Assembly (NCBI GenBank): GCA_020466095.1
Contig: CM035807.1
Location: 37,788,135 to 37,852,134 of the forward strand
Reading direction: 5' to 3'
Length of the DNA: 64,000 nt
Source: Chlorops oryzae
Lineage: Eukaryota; Arthropoda; Insecta; Diptera; Chloropidae
Both the position numbers and the translations under genes were made by a program. Of the stretch, positions 1 through 10,329 are shown piece by piece (the first letter of the stretch is position 1; the number at the start of each line of letters is the position of its first letter). The notes below the pieces were generated by a model. That model did no database searches, was not told the DNA's origin, and saw only the letters and a program-made list of their open reading frames with translations.

Positions 1-823
1 CGAAAATGTCGATAAAATCATGGAAATTATCGAGTCCGACCGTCATGTTAGCACTGTTTCGATTGCAAAAGAGCTAAAGATTGCAAAAAACCGTTTGGAA
101 ACCATTTGAATAAGGCTGGATACACAAAGAAGCTCGATGTATGGGTGCCACACGAGTTAACGCAAAAAAACCTCATAGACCGAATTTCCATCTGCGAATC
201 GCTGCTGAACCGCAACAAAATCGACCCATTTCTGAAGCGGTTGGTGACTGGTGATGAAAAGTGGGTCACTTACGACAACGTCAAGCAAAAACGGTCGTGG
301 TCCGAAACACGGTGAACCGGCGGAAACGGTGGCCAAGCCAGGATTGACGGCCAGGAAGGTTTTGCTGTGTGTTTGGTGGGATTGGCAGGGAATTATCTAC
401 TATGAGCTGCTCCCATACGGCAAAACTCTTAACTCGGAACTCTACTGTCAACAATTGGACCGTCTGAAGGAAGCAATCGCCCATAAGCGGCCAGCTTTGG
501 CCAATAGGAGAGGAATTGTGTTCCATCAGGACAACGCCAGGCCACACACATCGATAGTGACTCGCCAGAAGCTCCGGGAGTTTGGTTGGGAGGTTCTTCT
601 GCATCTACCTTATAGTCCGGACCTGGCACCAAGTGATTACCATCTGTTCCTGTCCATGGCGAACAATTTTGCTGGTGAAACATTCGCTTCAAGAGAGGCT
701 TCTGAAATTCGACTGTCTCAATTTTTTGCTAATAGGACCGAGGGCTTCTATGAGAGAGGCATAATGAAATTACCTTTAAAATGGCAACAAGTTATCGAAC
801 AAAACGGCGCATATTTGACCTAA
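1..823 (+). pseudogene. mariner transposase, frameshifted, 5' truncated
   Basis: Encodes a DD34D mariner transposase, which cuts and pastes its element at TA sites. Visible in order are the end of the helix-turn-helix DNA-binding part (STVSIAKELKI), the linker WVPHELTQ, the first catalytic Asp in VTGDEKWV (codon 253-255), CVWWD, the second Asp in HQDNARPHTS (530-532) and the third in YSPDLAPSDYHLF (635-637). The second and third Asp are separated by 34 residues, as in mariner. The frame is broken by extra or missing bases near 80-105 and by an extra base near 300, after which 251-823 stays open to a TAA. All three catalytic residues survive, unlike the copy at 55 kb. The protein cannot be made as it stands. 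Confidence 0.93.
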
Positions 824-860
824 ATTAACTATCTTAAATAAAGCCCTCAATTTAATGCCA

Positions 861-889
861 AATAATGGATTTCTTTTTACTACACCTAA
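861..889 (-). repeat. mariner right terminal inverted repeat
   Basis: 29 bp; its reverse complement begins TTAGGTGTAGTAAAAAG and equals 55215-55243. TA follows at 890-891. Confidence 0.93.
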
Positions 890-981
890 TATTTAAAAAG
901 ATAGAGAACATAATACACCTTGAATTTCTTTTACGGGGACATATCATTAAAAAGAATTTTGGCCTATTAAAATGTTGTCTT

Positions 982-1267
982 AAGTGATAACGAATTTTTT
1001 TATGAGTACCCGGTACTTGTTAGATTGGTACTTGGTTCAAATATTGCATAACTAGAATAGAAATTAAGCGCAAAATCCAATATTGCGAGAGCCCGATGCG
1101 AGAGTGCGCGACGTCACGAAAACGTTTTGCGTGACGCATTTCAATCTCCAATGAGAGTTTTGCGTCACGCAGATGATAACATAACTTCGCTTCTAGTAAT
1201 GCAATATTTGAACCGAGTGCCAATCTAACGAGTACCAAGTACTCATAAAAATAATACGCTATCACTT
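982..1267. mobile_element. foldback MITE with about 85-bp inverted repeats
   Basis: The left arm starts AAGTGATAACG and carries TGAGTACC...GGTACTTGTTAGATTGG. The right arm reads back as AAGTGATAGCG...TGAGTACTTGGTACTCG. Both arms continue through a GGTTCAAATATTGCAT block for about 85 bp with scattered mismatches. The centre is CG-rich (GCGTGACGC, GACGTCACG). No coding capacity. No clear target duplication, so the superfamily is not assigned. Confidence 0.75.
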
Positions 1268-1680
1268 GAGTTTAAATTTTAATTCAAAATATTCAAATAT
1301 TTTCAAAAAATTTTCAAAATGAACCAAGGCTCACGAAATATTTTAAAAGCTCTTTTTCACGGAACAGTGAACAGTTTTTGTTTTATTAGTTTAAACGAGT
1401 ACCCAATGGCGAGTACTCAAAAAATAGCTACATCATTAACCTGTCAAATTGCCTCGCAACGACAAATATTCAATTTTTCAAAATTTTCTCGATACGGGGT
1501 CTCGCAGTGCGATACATTGCAGCTTGAACCATATGATTGAATTTGAATTTTTTGTGCGTCTCGCGTCGCGCCTTCGTATCGAGCTTTCGCAATATTGGAT
1601 TTTGAGCTAGAAGCTTAAAAATAAATTATGTGCCTTTTGATACCTACAGCCAAAACAGACACATTCTATGCATTTAAAGT
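1268..1680. other. non-coding; fragment of the 982-1267 family
   Basis: Contains GAGTACCC...GAGTACTC at 1398-1423. At 1588-1607 it has CGCAATATTGGATTTTG, the reverse complement of a block inside the foldback element just upstream, so this is probably a second, decayed copy. I see no gene. Confidence 0.5.
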
Positions 1681-1984
1681 TTCCCAGAGGGAAATGTCCC
1701 GCGGACATCCCCGATGATGTCTTAGTGACTTCGGAGTGCATGCTGTTTCCGGTGACACTTTGTATGACATTTACACAGGAGCTGACAGGGACTTCAGCGG
1801 TGACATTATCCCCGGAAGATAAGCAAATGTCACTGGTCATGCTAGGGGATGCGATGGCGAAAAAAACATTTGAGAGCACCACATTGCTCTTTTCTCTCTA
1901 AATGTCAATTTATAGAAACCAGTTTGATAACTCTCTTCTTTACCCTCTCTTTGAATGTTTCGAAAATTTTTAAAAATCTATTTT
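1681..1984. repeat. CCCAGCGGGA-type MITE fragment (copy 1)
   Basis: Aligns with 16811-17137 from TTTCCCAG(A/C)GGGAAA to the T-rich run at its right end. The shared interior is full of GATGTC / GTGACATT / GGTGAC words, many in inverted orientation. It is truncated on the right, where a mini-me-like element begins. Confidence 0.75.
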
Positions 1985-2517
1985 TTTTGGAGGATGTTTA
2001 TTGCTACAAACGAAGCATAAGTGCCAAATTTCGTTCAAGTCCCATTTGAATTTCGGTTGTACGAGACATTTTTCGAAAACCGCCCTTCTGCCACGCCCAC
2101 TTTTTAAATTTTTGGAAATAATACTACTGGCCTTTAAATATGATCAAATATCAAATTTCATCAAAATATCTTGAAGGACTTCGATTTTAGAGCAGTTTTT
2201 GTGATTTTCGTAACAGACCCTAGTACTGGAGGAACCCTTAAAAATGGTCCGATCGGGTCCATTCTCGAACTTGTTCTTACTCATGTCCCCGTGAGCACGC
2301 ATACCAAATTTTGTCAAGATAGCTCAACTCCTTCGATAAGATAACTGTATACAAACAGACAGACAGACGGACAGACAGACAGACATGTCTAAATCGAATC
2401 TCCTGGTGACGCTGATCATTTCTTTATATATTTTGTGTCTATATCGACTGGTTCTGGGTGTTACACACAACCCAACAAACGCAATATACCCTCGACACAG
2501 AGTGTGTCGGGTATAAA
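1980..2517 (-). mobile_element. mini-me/DINE-1-like element, subfamily A, 3' truncated
   Basis: Read on the minus strand it begins with the palindromic TATACCCGACACAC...GTGTCGAGGGTATA head at 2517-2485. Next come the core (CTGGTTCTGGGTGTTAC), AGACATGTC and a (GTCY)n tract at 2357-2392, then the body with GTACTAGGGTCTGTTACG. The TA-Y and GTCY microsatellite regions flanking a conserved core are what is known of dipteran mini-me (INE-1/DINE-1) elements. Compared with the full copies at 39.6 and 42.6 kb, the distal third is missing. Confidence 0.8.
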
Positions 2518-2764
2518 AACTAACAGAATTTTGCGCCTTTTATATTCTCCAAGCCAAAGTCTATTCAAAAATGTAACTTGTTGCATTAAAATCCCCTTGA
2601 GATGTGTGACCGCCCTTAGAGATCAAGGCCGAGCTTCTTTTCAACTATTGGTACATAAATTTCCGTCGATCCGCGGTATTTTGGAAAAAATTTTGCGGGG
2701 CCATCCCGGGCATGTAATTAAAAAATCTTGTCTGATGAAGAATTAAGGCTCACAGTCACCAGCC

Positions 2765-2895
2765 TAGTTTAACCTTTTTGAAGGTTTAAACTTTCAAATG
2801 ATAGTCTTCACGAGAGTTTAAACAAAGTTTATTTATTTTATATGAATCCGTTTGAAAAATTCAAATAAAGCAAAGGCATTTGATTGAGTTAAACT
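2765..2895 (+). repeat. dispersed repeat R, copy 1
   Basis: Shares GGTTTAAACTTTCAAATG plus ATAGTC, then ATAAAGCAAAGGCATTT about 80 bp later, with 59040-59175 on the opposite strand. About 110 bp can be aligned. Family not recognised. Confidence 0.6.
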
Positions 2896-4440
2896 GGCAT
2901 GTAGGCTAAAAGAATATATTTTAAAATTTATAAGTTTTGGAGTTCTTAACCCGAGTTGAAGACTACGACCCTAAAAGTCAAAGAATTTTTCTGAACAACC
3001 AACAATGCTACATCATAATGACCGTATATGTATAGCTACTACCCATGAGGAACGAAAAAAATCAAACATCACAATTAAGAATGTACAACCCGTACAAACT
3101 TTTCGGAGTTATGGAGATACTTACATTCTTATCAAATACTTATGTTCAAAAAACCATGCTTATTATAATTCAATGGAGAAAAATCACTAAAAGCTATTCG
3201 AGTAGAGAGATTTGTTACATTTCTAATTGAATCAAGGCCAAGAACACGCTTAGCGTATTCAACCGTAAAGGTTAAAAATGTAAACGTGCGAATGACTCAT
3301 CATAAATAAAATTATTAATAAAAAACTGAATACACTCTCAGACCTTCATTGAGAAAAAGTACTGCTCGTCAACATAAATATTATGATAAATGGATCGTTA
3401 TAATCTTCATCAGCGGGGGGTTAGTTTAAAAGAGTGCGTTGCTCAGGAGGGAAGAATTGTAAAAAGCGATGAATTCAAAAACAACGTAACCAAAGCAGCC
3501 CAACCTACAAGGGGATGTTAAAATGCGAGCTTCAAACGCAACATATGTTTTGTGGGTGGGGAATGCAGATGGCGCAGTTTAAGAGCTAAGACGAACGTGC
3601 ATAGCTGAAACGGCACGTAGACTTATTATGGTTTGAGTGATTTTTACCTTGTAATGTAGAAGAAACATTCGACCCAGTACCTTTAAGCGATCCAAATGGT
3701 TTAAGCAACTTTACATATTATGGCATACATATATATCCAGATGAATTGGTATGATGGTATGTTATTAATAGGGAATGTTTTCAAATGAGTACCTCTTATT
3801 AGCTCTTCGAATATTTGTTTATTATGCTCTGTGTTTCGAATTATCACTCAATAAAACGGTACTGAGGCCACGCAATGTGAGCAAAGTAAATCTAACGTGT
3901 CAGAAAATGAGGTAGGTACTTAACATAGATGTGATTTTCGAAATTAATAATAGTCCTCAAAAAAGAGAGCCCCAACTCAGAATAGAACTTCTAAAAGACA
4001 AGTTGTCAAAATAATAATACAAATAAATTTAAAAGCCCAGAGCACATTTAAAAATTTCCAATGAAACAGAACAAAAAATTATAGCTTGATGACAAAATCC
4101 TGATAAGGTCGTACAATTCTGAACCTAATGACATATACATTGGCCCATATAATCGTAGCGAACACTCGTCATCACATGTGCGAAAGACAAAATCAATCTA
4201 AGTCATTAATTGCTTTGAAATAACAAAGGCAGATGAATTTTTCAATCCAAACTTGTGGTAAGTATGTTATGTATACAAGTTTCTAAATTCAGGTGTTTTA
4301 GAAAACCCCTTATATCCATGCAATAGTTGAGATGACGATGGTCAGATTAGATTACAGAATTGATTGTCCTTTGATCTCGTTTAAAAATCGCTCAGTAATG
4401 GTTGAATTATGTTAATTTAAAGGGGCTCTCTACAGATCTG
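2896..4440. other. non-coding, nothing recognised
   Basis: AT-rich sequence with no long open frame, no terminal repeats and no tandem structure that I can see. It lies within the presumed pb intron. Confidence 0.4.
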
Positions 4441-4543
4441 TCAGAAATGAAACAGAAATTAAAAACTTCACATAAAAAAACGCTTCAGAAAATTTTCTGA
4501 TTTATTTCTGAAGCGTTTTTTATATGCAATTTTTCATTTCTAA
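4441..4543. repeat. near-perfect hairpin of about 100 bp
   Basis: The outer arms TCAGAAATGAAA and TTTCATTTCTAA (4441-4452, 4532-4543) flank an inner stem of about 20 bp. That stem is AAAAAACGCTTCAGAAA paired with TTTCTGAAGCGTTTTTT, around a 13-nt loop at 4492-4504. It could be a tiny foldback MITE or a transcribed hairpin inside the pb intron. Nothing here proves transcription. Confidence 0.6.
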
Positions 4544-5499
4544 CCGATAGGGAAGATCTTCAAAGTCCAAAAATTGAAATTTTTACAAGAATTTTTCAAA
4601 TTTTCAACTTTGAGCAGCATTATACACTATTAATAATAAGAATTTTATATTACTTTTTATGGCACATTAAAGAATGGTGTTTTAAGAATACAAAAATTTT
4701 TTAAATTTAAAAGTAGCGTGAGCCCCATTTGAGACAAATGCTTGAAAAAAGTATTGGTATGAAAAACTTAATTCGCCAATTTCCTGGAATCATGACGTGA
4801 TTGATTTTTTCAGAATTTTCTTTTTTTAAGAAGAGCATGCTGTATACAATTCAGTCAAAATAACTCAAAAAGCTGAGAAAGAGAAAAAGCTATTTTGAAG
4901 ACCTATTAACTTTAGCATTCCCGTTTTAGTTCTGTCATTAATATAAAAAATTATATGTACTTTAATCGCACCCTTTGTGCGGGATCATCCTATTATAAAT
5001 TTTGACTTCTTGATGCAGGTTTGGTCTTCAACCTTCAACCCATCGTATGGCAAAATTTTATAACCTTAAGCAGTTAGTTATGGAGATATTGCAGATTTAG
5101 TTTTATCTTTCACACTATTATATACGCCAATAAAACAAGACACAATAAAGAAATCTCAAGTAAGTGGTAGTGGAAGTATGTGCTGATTTTAAGGATGTTT
5201 CAGTTCACCCAATTTCTTTAAATAAAATTTTTATAAAAATCTTCAGTTTTGGGCCGATCGCGCATAACGAGTTTTTCCCATATACCTTCTTGCATGGTGA
5301 ATCTATTACTACGTTTATACGCAGGCCTTATTTGCAAATAAATATATTTTTCAAAACCGAAAAAGCCTCGTATATAATTTACGAAAAACATGGCAGTCAG
5401 CGTATTATGCATATTATCATATGCGATCATCCTCTGGGCCCAAAATGCCTAAGTACTAGGTTTCTAATTGATTGACTAAGCCATTTTGGATGAGATCGG
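4544..5499. other. non-coding, nothing recognised
   Basis: AT-rich. A 103-codon open frame at 5164-5475 has no recognisable domain and I do not consider it a gene. Confidence 0.4.
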
Positions 5500-5575
5500 A
5501 CCACAGACAAACAAAGTTGGATCAACTCAGATTTCGATCCTTACCAAGAATAAATATATATGTATGTATCCGCAC
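5500..5575 (-). repeat. degenerate mini-me/DINE-1 core
   Basis: CACAGACAAACAAAG, then GATCCTTACCAAGAATAAA, then TATATATGTATG match the order GACA tract, GATCCTGATCAAGAATA core, (TA)n track of subfamily B on the minus strand. Surrounding sequence is too diverged to delimit. Confidence 0.45.
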
Positions 5576-6302
5576 AAATCTCTGCTGAACCTGGCTATAG
5601 GAACTCTATCCGGTTAAATTCAGTTTTTTCACATACGATAATTTCGTTCAAATTGGTCTGTGATATCGACCGGTTGGTTGAAAAATCCAAAAAACCTGAA
5701 ACCTTGACCCAGAAAAATGTTTTATTCTAGTTTGCATTACTTACCTAGAAACGGGTCACGAGGTTAAATAAAATGTTACTGGCGATATAAATATTCATTC
5801 AATGCGATTTATGGGGCTGAAATTCGCTTCTGTACTTAATAAGCCGAAAATAGGTCAGCCTTTCTCACTTTCAAACCTTTCAACTTGATTTTTTTCGAAT
5901 TTTTTTGAGCGTTTAAGAATTTTTTTCTCCAAAAAACCACAATCTTGCGTGATCGCTTTAAGCTATGATGTGCCAAAAATCTGGATATGAATTTAGTATA
6001 TTAACTCTTCGTAACCCAAATAAGCCGATATTTTCGGTTAAATAGCGGAAGTAGCAATTGAAGTAACAGATTTTGCCGGTACAGAAACACTTAAAAATTA
6101 AGAAATGAAAATTGTTTTTTACTTTAGAAACGTGAAGAATGTCGCATGGGAATGGAATACGCTCTATACCGTATTTAAGAGCCATTACAAACCCCCTTAA
6201 AGATTTTCGTCATATTCTCTCAGTAAAGTCAAAATTTTTATTAATAAAATACTTTTTACACGCTTTTGTTAGTTTCACCTGCATGTTTACTTGTTTTTGG
6301 CT
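5576..6302. other. non-coding, nothing recognised
   Basis: No convincing open frame, repeat or conserved motif seen. Confidence 0.4.
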
Positions 6303-6461
6303 CAATTTTCCGCCCTAGGCAGGTGCGATTTTGCAGACCCAGACAGCAGCCAAATTTTCGCCTTTTCTGTTATTGATGCATTGACGGTCAGAATTTGCCG
6401 ACCCTGAAAACTTGCCTCTCTATGCAGCTGCCTATGTTGCCTATATGGTTATTCTGCCAGT
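6303..6461 (-). repeat. hAT-type end fragment (CACTGGCAG... family)
   Basis: The minus strand reads CACTGGCAGAAT, CATATAGGCAACATAGGCAG, GGCAAGTTTTCAGGG and then GGCTGCTGTCTGG. These blocks occur in the same order at 16135-16260 (starting CAGTGGCGG) and partly at 31431-31580. Only one end is present here. Confidence 0.6.
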
Positions 6462-7609
6462 GTTTTTCCTGATTAGGTTCGCTAGGACACAAGCGTGTTT
6501 TTAGATTTTTAAGCTATATTAATTAGATTACTTGGAACGAAAATTTTATCGAAATAGTTTACACGGGACTTCAATTTTCGTCATTTAAATAATTTATTCT
6601 AAATAGATATAATCGACGTACTGATGAAGTACTCAGGACGGTAGATGTTATTGTAGCCAACTCCTTCACTGGCCTCAACCCACAAAAAACAAAAATTGCT
6701 TCAAAAAAACTTTGATAAGAATTGAAGATTTTGAACAAATGTACTTCAATATTTTACGAAGCGTAATCGATGTTTGACAGTCCAACACTTTGAAAAATTG
6801 ACGAGTTAAATTTCTGTATGTAAAATTAAAAAAGATAATCATATTTTTAGTAAGCATTCATACCGATATTTCTCTGTAAATGAACTGGCTGCACTTCAAG
6901 TCATTTCCCATTCAGTACCAGAATACTTAATCTTCCTTAATGAACTGTAATATCTTTTTCTAATTTCCTTCGTAACACCTTCACTAAATTTTAAGACTTT
7001 ATCTTACTGTGTTAGGATCAAATGTTTCAAATAAATAAAATATAGGTATGGGCCATTGGAAGTCTTCCATTTTCTAACCCACAACAAATACCGCTTTTCC
7101 CATGCATTAATTTGACAGCATTAACAAATTAAACTGTTTAACACGGATAAACGTTACAACTTCATGAACATATCTCACATCGTTTGTAATCCATCCGCTC
7201 AATCATTCTGCACAGCATGCGGTCCGATACTTGTGTTTCATTGCTTGTACGAGTGCCACTTCAAATTACTACAACTCATTATTCAATTCAACTGTTTATG
7301 GGATTTCTGGATGCCATGCACATAAGAGCACATTCGTCCTTTTACTCATGGGACAAAACCAAACAGTTTTCCTCGTCCTTCCAAAAGTTGACGTGAATTC
7401 ATTGCCGGAAAAGTTAAAAAACCATGCAGAACATATCCGATTTTCGAGTCTTGTTCTTTCTTCTTAGTTATTTTCTTGTTTCTAGATGGCCTTCACATTC
7501 AGGCTTCTTTTGGGGATAATTTATGACCAGTGTGTACGGATCTTAGTCACAGCATAATATCACTTCATTTGTTATATTAACTTAGAACTTTGAACTATAA
7601 CGATTTAAG
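6462..7609. other. non-coding, nothing recognised
   Basis: AT-rich; no gene and no repeat structure recognised within the presumed pb intron. Confidence 0.4.
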
Positions 7610-7613
7610 TTTA

Positions 7614-7816
7614 GGGCAATTCCACGAGAAACTGTCCCACCCGTGACAACCGTGACAGCCATTGTGAGCAAAAATTGTGTAATTTCAGTCCTAAACTATT
7701 GTTAAACCATTTAAAAATTTTAGATCCCTGAGAATCACGTCTTTTTTTTCCAATTATTATGCACTAAAACCTAACATATGAGTGTCACGGGTGGGACTGT
7801 ATTCATAGAATTGCCC
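7614..7816. mobile_element. 203-bp MITE with about 34-bp inverted repeats
   Basis: Starts GGGCAATTCCACGAG and ends ATAGAATTGCCC. Both arms run through a GTCCCACCCGTGAC block. TTTA stands directly outside each end (7610-7613 and 7817-7820), consistent with a short target duplication. A short TTA-type duplication with GGG-starting ends fits PIF/Harbinger, but this is only suggestive. CCGTGAC is repeated inside. Confidence 0.75.
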
Positions 7817-7820
7817 TTTA

Positions 7821-9134
7821 TTCAATTGATCTTCTTTCATTGTTTTCAACAAATATTTATTTTTAACGTCCCATAACCTGTTTAATCGAGAGTTCAAAGA
7901 AAAAATCTTTGTCGTAAAATAAACCGATATTATTCCAAACCATTATTCGAATCTGAACCAAATTTGAATAAAGTTAAAAACACAAAATAAAGCTAAAAAG
8001 ATTGTAAACTTAAAACTTTCCACACATAAAAAGTAAAACTTCTTACGATATTGTGCTTAACGAAATTGTTCCATCGCAAAGTGAATGTTTTATAAGAGGA
8101 CCAGCATTGATGAGCTCTAAGCAATGAGGACGAAGAATATGGAAAACTTTGTACCTGCATTAAAGCAGAAGGCACACAGACCTCTGCAATGGCACATGTT
8201 CATTTAATTTGACAAATGAAGCTAAATAACAGGTTGCCACAATTCTGTGACGCCGTGTTTCCTACAAACAACTTTCCCATTGCTGAAATGAATTAAAAGA
8301 AATACTCGCTGGGCTGAACCGAACTAAGGCGGCACACATATCATAAGAGTATGTGTTCGTTGGACTTCAACCTTGATAGGCAATTCATGATTGTTGGATG
8401 TTGTGTTCATGTCTTTGGTCAGACATAAAATGATGCAAGAAACTCTACAAGGCTTGAGAACGTGCTGGCAAATGTTTTGAACAGTCAAAATATTTCTAAA
8501 CAGACACACGGGTATTTTCGATATCCTGCTCTTCCAACCACATACTGCATGCGGCAATACTGCAGCAAAATTAACGTCAACGATCAACAGCAACATATCT
8601 CAAAACAGTACAATACAAGAAAAGCAAAGCAGATCATAAGTTGACGGGTTGGAGACAGACAGCCAGAATCTTGCTTTAAGATTCAGCTTTTCAAAAAATT
8701 ATTACAAATGATTATAAATAACAGGCTAACTCCAGGCACTTCTCTATTCGACGATCCATCAAAGGCACCGCAGCGATACACCGGCGACCCAACATAAGGG
8801 AAGAGTCGGCAGTGCAATTCGTCTTAAATGGCGTGATGGAGTTATTCGTACTGCTTTGGAAAATGAATCGAAAATTGGTTTAATTTTCAACAGCCATGAA
8901 CGGCGCCGACTGATTGCCTCGAAGCCTTTTACACATACATACATACACACATCCATACATCGCTCGGGCGAAGACTTGGCTCAGTTCGGCATTTGTAGCG
9001 AGTTTTATATTTAGTTTTTGACGATTTCTTGATTAATGACAATTTTGCCTGTTGCTTCTGCTGACATTCTTCTGCCACAATTCGATTAAAAGATTAATCT
9101 TACATGCACTCTTCTCGTACCTTAACGCACCTAC
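7821..9134 (-). other. pb: pb intron, part next to the coding exon
   Basis: Sequence downstream of the pb exon on the minus strand; the intron begins with GTAGGT at 9134. 8740-9060 is less AT-rich than its surroundings, contains a short CATA/CACA tract (8933-8960), and has no open frame of interest. No downstream pb exon (microexon or homeobox) was recognised anywhere in 1-9134, so the intron exceeds 9.1 kb unless I missed a microexon. Confidence 0.7.
9029..9041 (+). promoter_or_regulatory. candidate Hox-Exd-Hth composite site
   Basis: TTGATTAATGACA contains TGATTAATGA, a match to the Hox-Exd consensus TGATNNATKR, overlapping TGACA, the core of Hth/Meis sites. It lies 94 bp inside the pb intron. 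A palindromic AGATTAATCT, with TAATCT on both strands as bound by K50 homeodomains, is 50 bp nearer the exon (9091-9100). Matches of this length occur by chance, so function is inference. Confidence 0.35.
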
Positions 9135-9576
9135 CTTGATTGTTGTTGTTATTGCTGTTGCTTTTGCGCGATGTCTTCTTCTCTTTCATCCATGGGTATT
9201 CTGGAACTGAGTCCATGCCATCGGCGGCCTGCGGTGGTATAACACCCACCGGATATCCGCCAACAGGTGTTCCCATAATTTTCGGACTTTCCGGACTTAG
9301 GTGATTGAGGAACTCAGCCATCGACGGCTGCGAGTTAATGAAACCTCCTTCTGAGGCCATCCAGTACGGCGTCGTCTCCGACGCATGCTTATCACAGTTT
9401 GGACCAATTTTATTGACATGCATAGCCGTTGGTGGCGGCACGTGAGGCTGTCCCGGCAGAGCAGCTGCGTTCGCAACAAGCGTCTGGCCAGGCTGCATAT
9501 GCAAAGAGTGAAGTGGCGATTCACTTTTAATTTGTCCTCCCAATTGGGGGTCGAGCACTCTGCATACCTCTTGCAT
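9135..9576 (-). CDS. pb: Proboscipedia (Hox2-class protein), first coding exon
   Basis: Encodes the N-terminal 147 residues of the nuclear homeodomain transcription factor Proboscipedia, which specifies adult mouthparts. Visible are the MQEVC start, IKSESPL at 16-22, the conserved block ASEGGFINSQPSMAEFLNHL (about 74-93) and SPESPKI. The hexapeptide YPWMKE at 127-132, within EYPWMKEKKTSRKS, is the Exd-contacting motif of Hox proteins. An Asn run ends at Gln147. The exon stops at CAAG|GTAGGT (donor GT at 9134-9133), splitting the next codon after its first base. Drosophila pb is known to have a 15-bp microexon after this point and the homeobox further on; neither was found here. Reading past the donor adds only VKVREECM-type intron sequence. 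No frameshift or stop, so the gene looks functional. It is the only host gene recognised here. Confidence 0.95.
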
Positions 9577-9625
9577 TTTAAATATTCAATTTCTATCGTC
9601 TTGATGTCCAGATATACTCGTTCAA
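9577..9625 (-). other. pb: pb 5' UTR part of the coding exon
   Basis: On the minus strand CATTGTTTTCAG ends at 9626, a good polypyrimidine-AG acceptor 49 bp before the ATG. This predicts a non-coding upstream exon, as known for pb in Drosophila. The acceptor is inferred from sequence only. Confidence 0.6.
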
Positions 9626-10329
9626 CTGAAAACAATGAAAGCGTTGCTTTAATACTATATGGAAATGTTATAGGTACATATAAACTGCCAGTCTGAGTTG
9701 GACTGTAGCTTTTGTCGCGTTCGTCGCACCAAATGGGTTTCTTCTTTCGGTAGGGATCACTCTTTAAAGCTTAAAGTCTTCGTGGGATAAATGCATTTCA
9801 ATCACAGCAAATGGATATTTATCCAATTAGATTCTTTCGTTTGCGTTCATCTCATTTCATTCCTAAGTCTTGGCTATGAACTTTTATAAATTAAATTTCA
9901 AAAAGCTGCCAAAACTTATAGAAAGATTTTGTTTCAAACGAATTTTTATAAAATTTATTCTAACATATTTTATTTGAAGTTGGCACTTTTTCACAAATGC
10001 CCTGCTTTAAAGTGATTTTGAGTTTTTATTTTAAATTAATCGATCATTGATGGCTATTTGAACACATTGTTTATGACAAATAAATAATCTTTGGTATAAA
10101 TCACCAAGGTATTGTTTTTAAGACAAAAACATCGTTCAACAGTTTATTTAAGATTATTTCACTTACATTAGCCGTTCACATGCGATGTTCTTTATGCATT
10201 TACTTCAAAATTTGTAATTTACTTTTCTTTTGTTGTTTTAAAAATTTTTGTTATTTTCAAAATAATTTTCTGTAAAATGGTTTTTTGTTTTTAAAACTTT
10301 CCAAATGTTAAGAAAGCCGTTTTAACATT
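9626..10329 (-). other. presumed pb first intron or upstream DNA
   Basis: AT-rich and non-coding. From about 9850 to 10320 it is dominated by A and T runs. No repeat was recognised, which is unusual for this window. Confidence 0.5.

Larger units (their letters stand above)
1..889 (+). mobile_element. mariner transposon, copy 1, 5' end cut by window edge
   Basis: The 3' two thirds of a mariner element (IS630-Tc1-mariner superfamily). It aligns along its length with the complete copy at 55215-56497; base 1 here corresponds to about base 55600 there. The right terminal inverted repeat is at 861-889, reads ACTACACCTAA at its outer end, and is followed by the expected TA target dinucleotide at 890-891. 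All 29 bases match the inverted repeat of the other copy. An AATAAA lies between the stop codon and the repeat. The insertion lies inside the presumed pb intron. Confidence 0.93.

Noticed and set aside
281..692. Minus-strand frames of 87-107 codons
   Set aside because: Antisense shadows of the mariner transposase; the same shadows appear at 56025-56289.
982..1267. Claim of a TTAA target duplication
   Set aside because: TTAA is present on the left only; the right flank reads GAGTTTAAAT without a matching duplicate.
5164..5475. 103-codon plus-strand frame
   Set aside because: No domain, no start context and no homologous block; it lies next to a mini-me remnant.
1..9134. pb microexon or homeobox exon in the left part of the window
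   Set aside because: I scanned the minus strand for DNSIT- and homeodomain-like coding (for example WFQNRR) and found none; a 15-bp microexon could easily be missed by eye.
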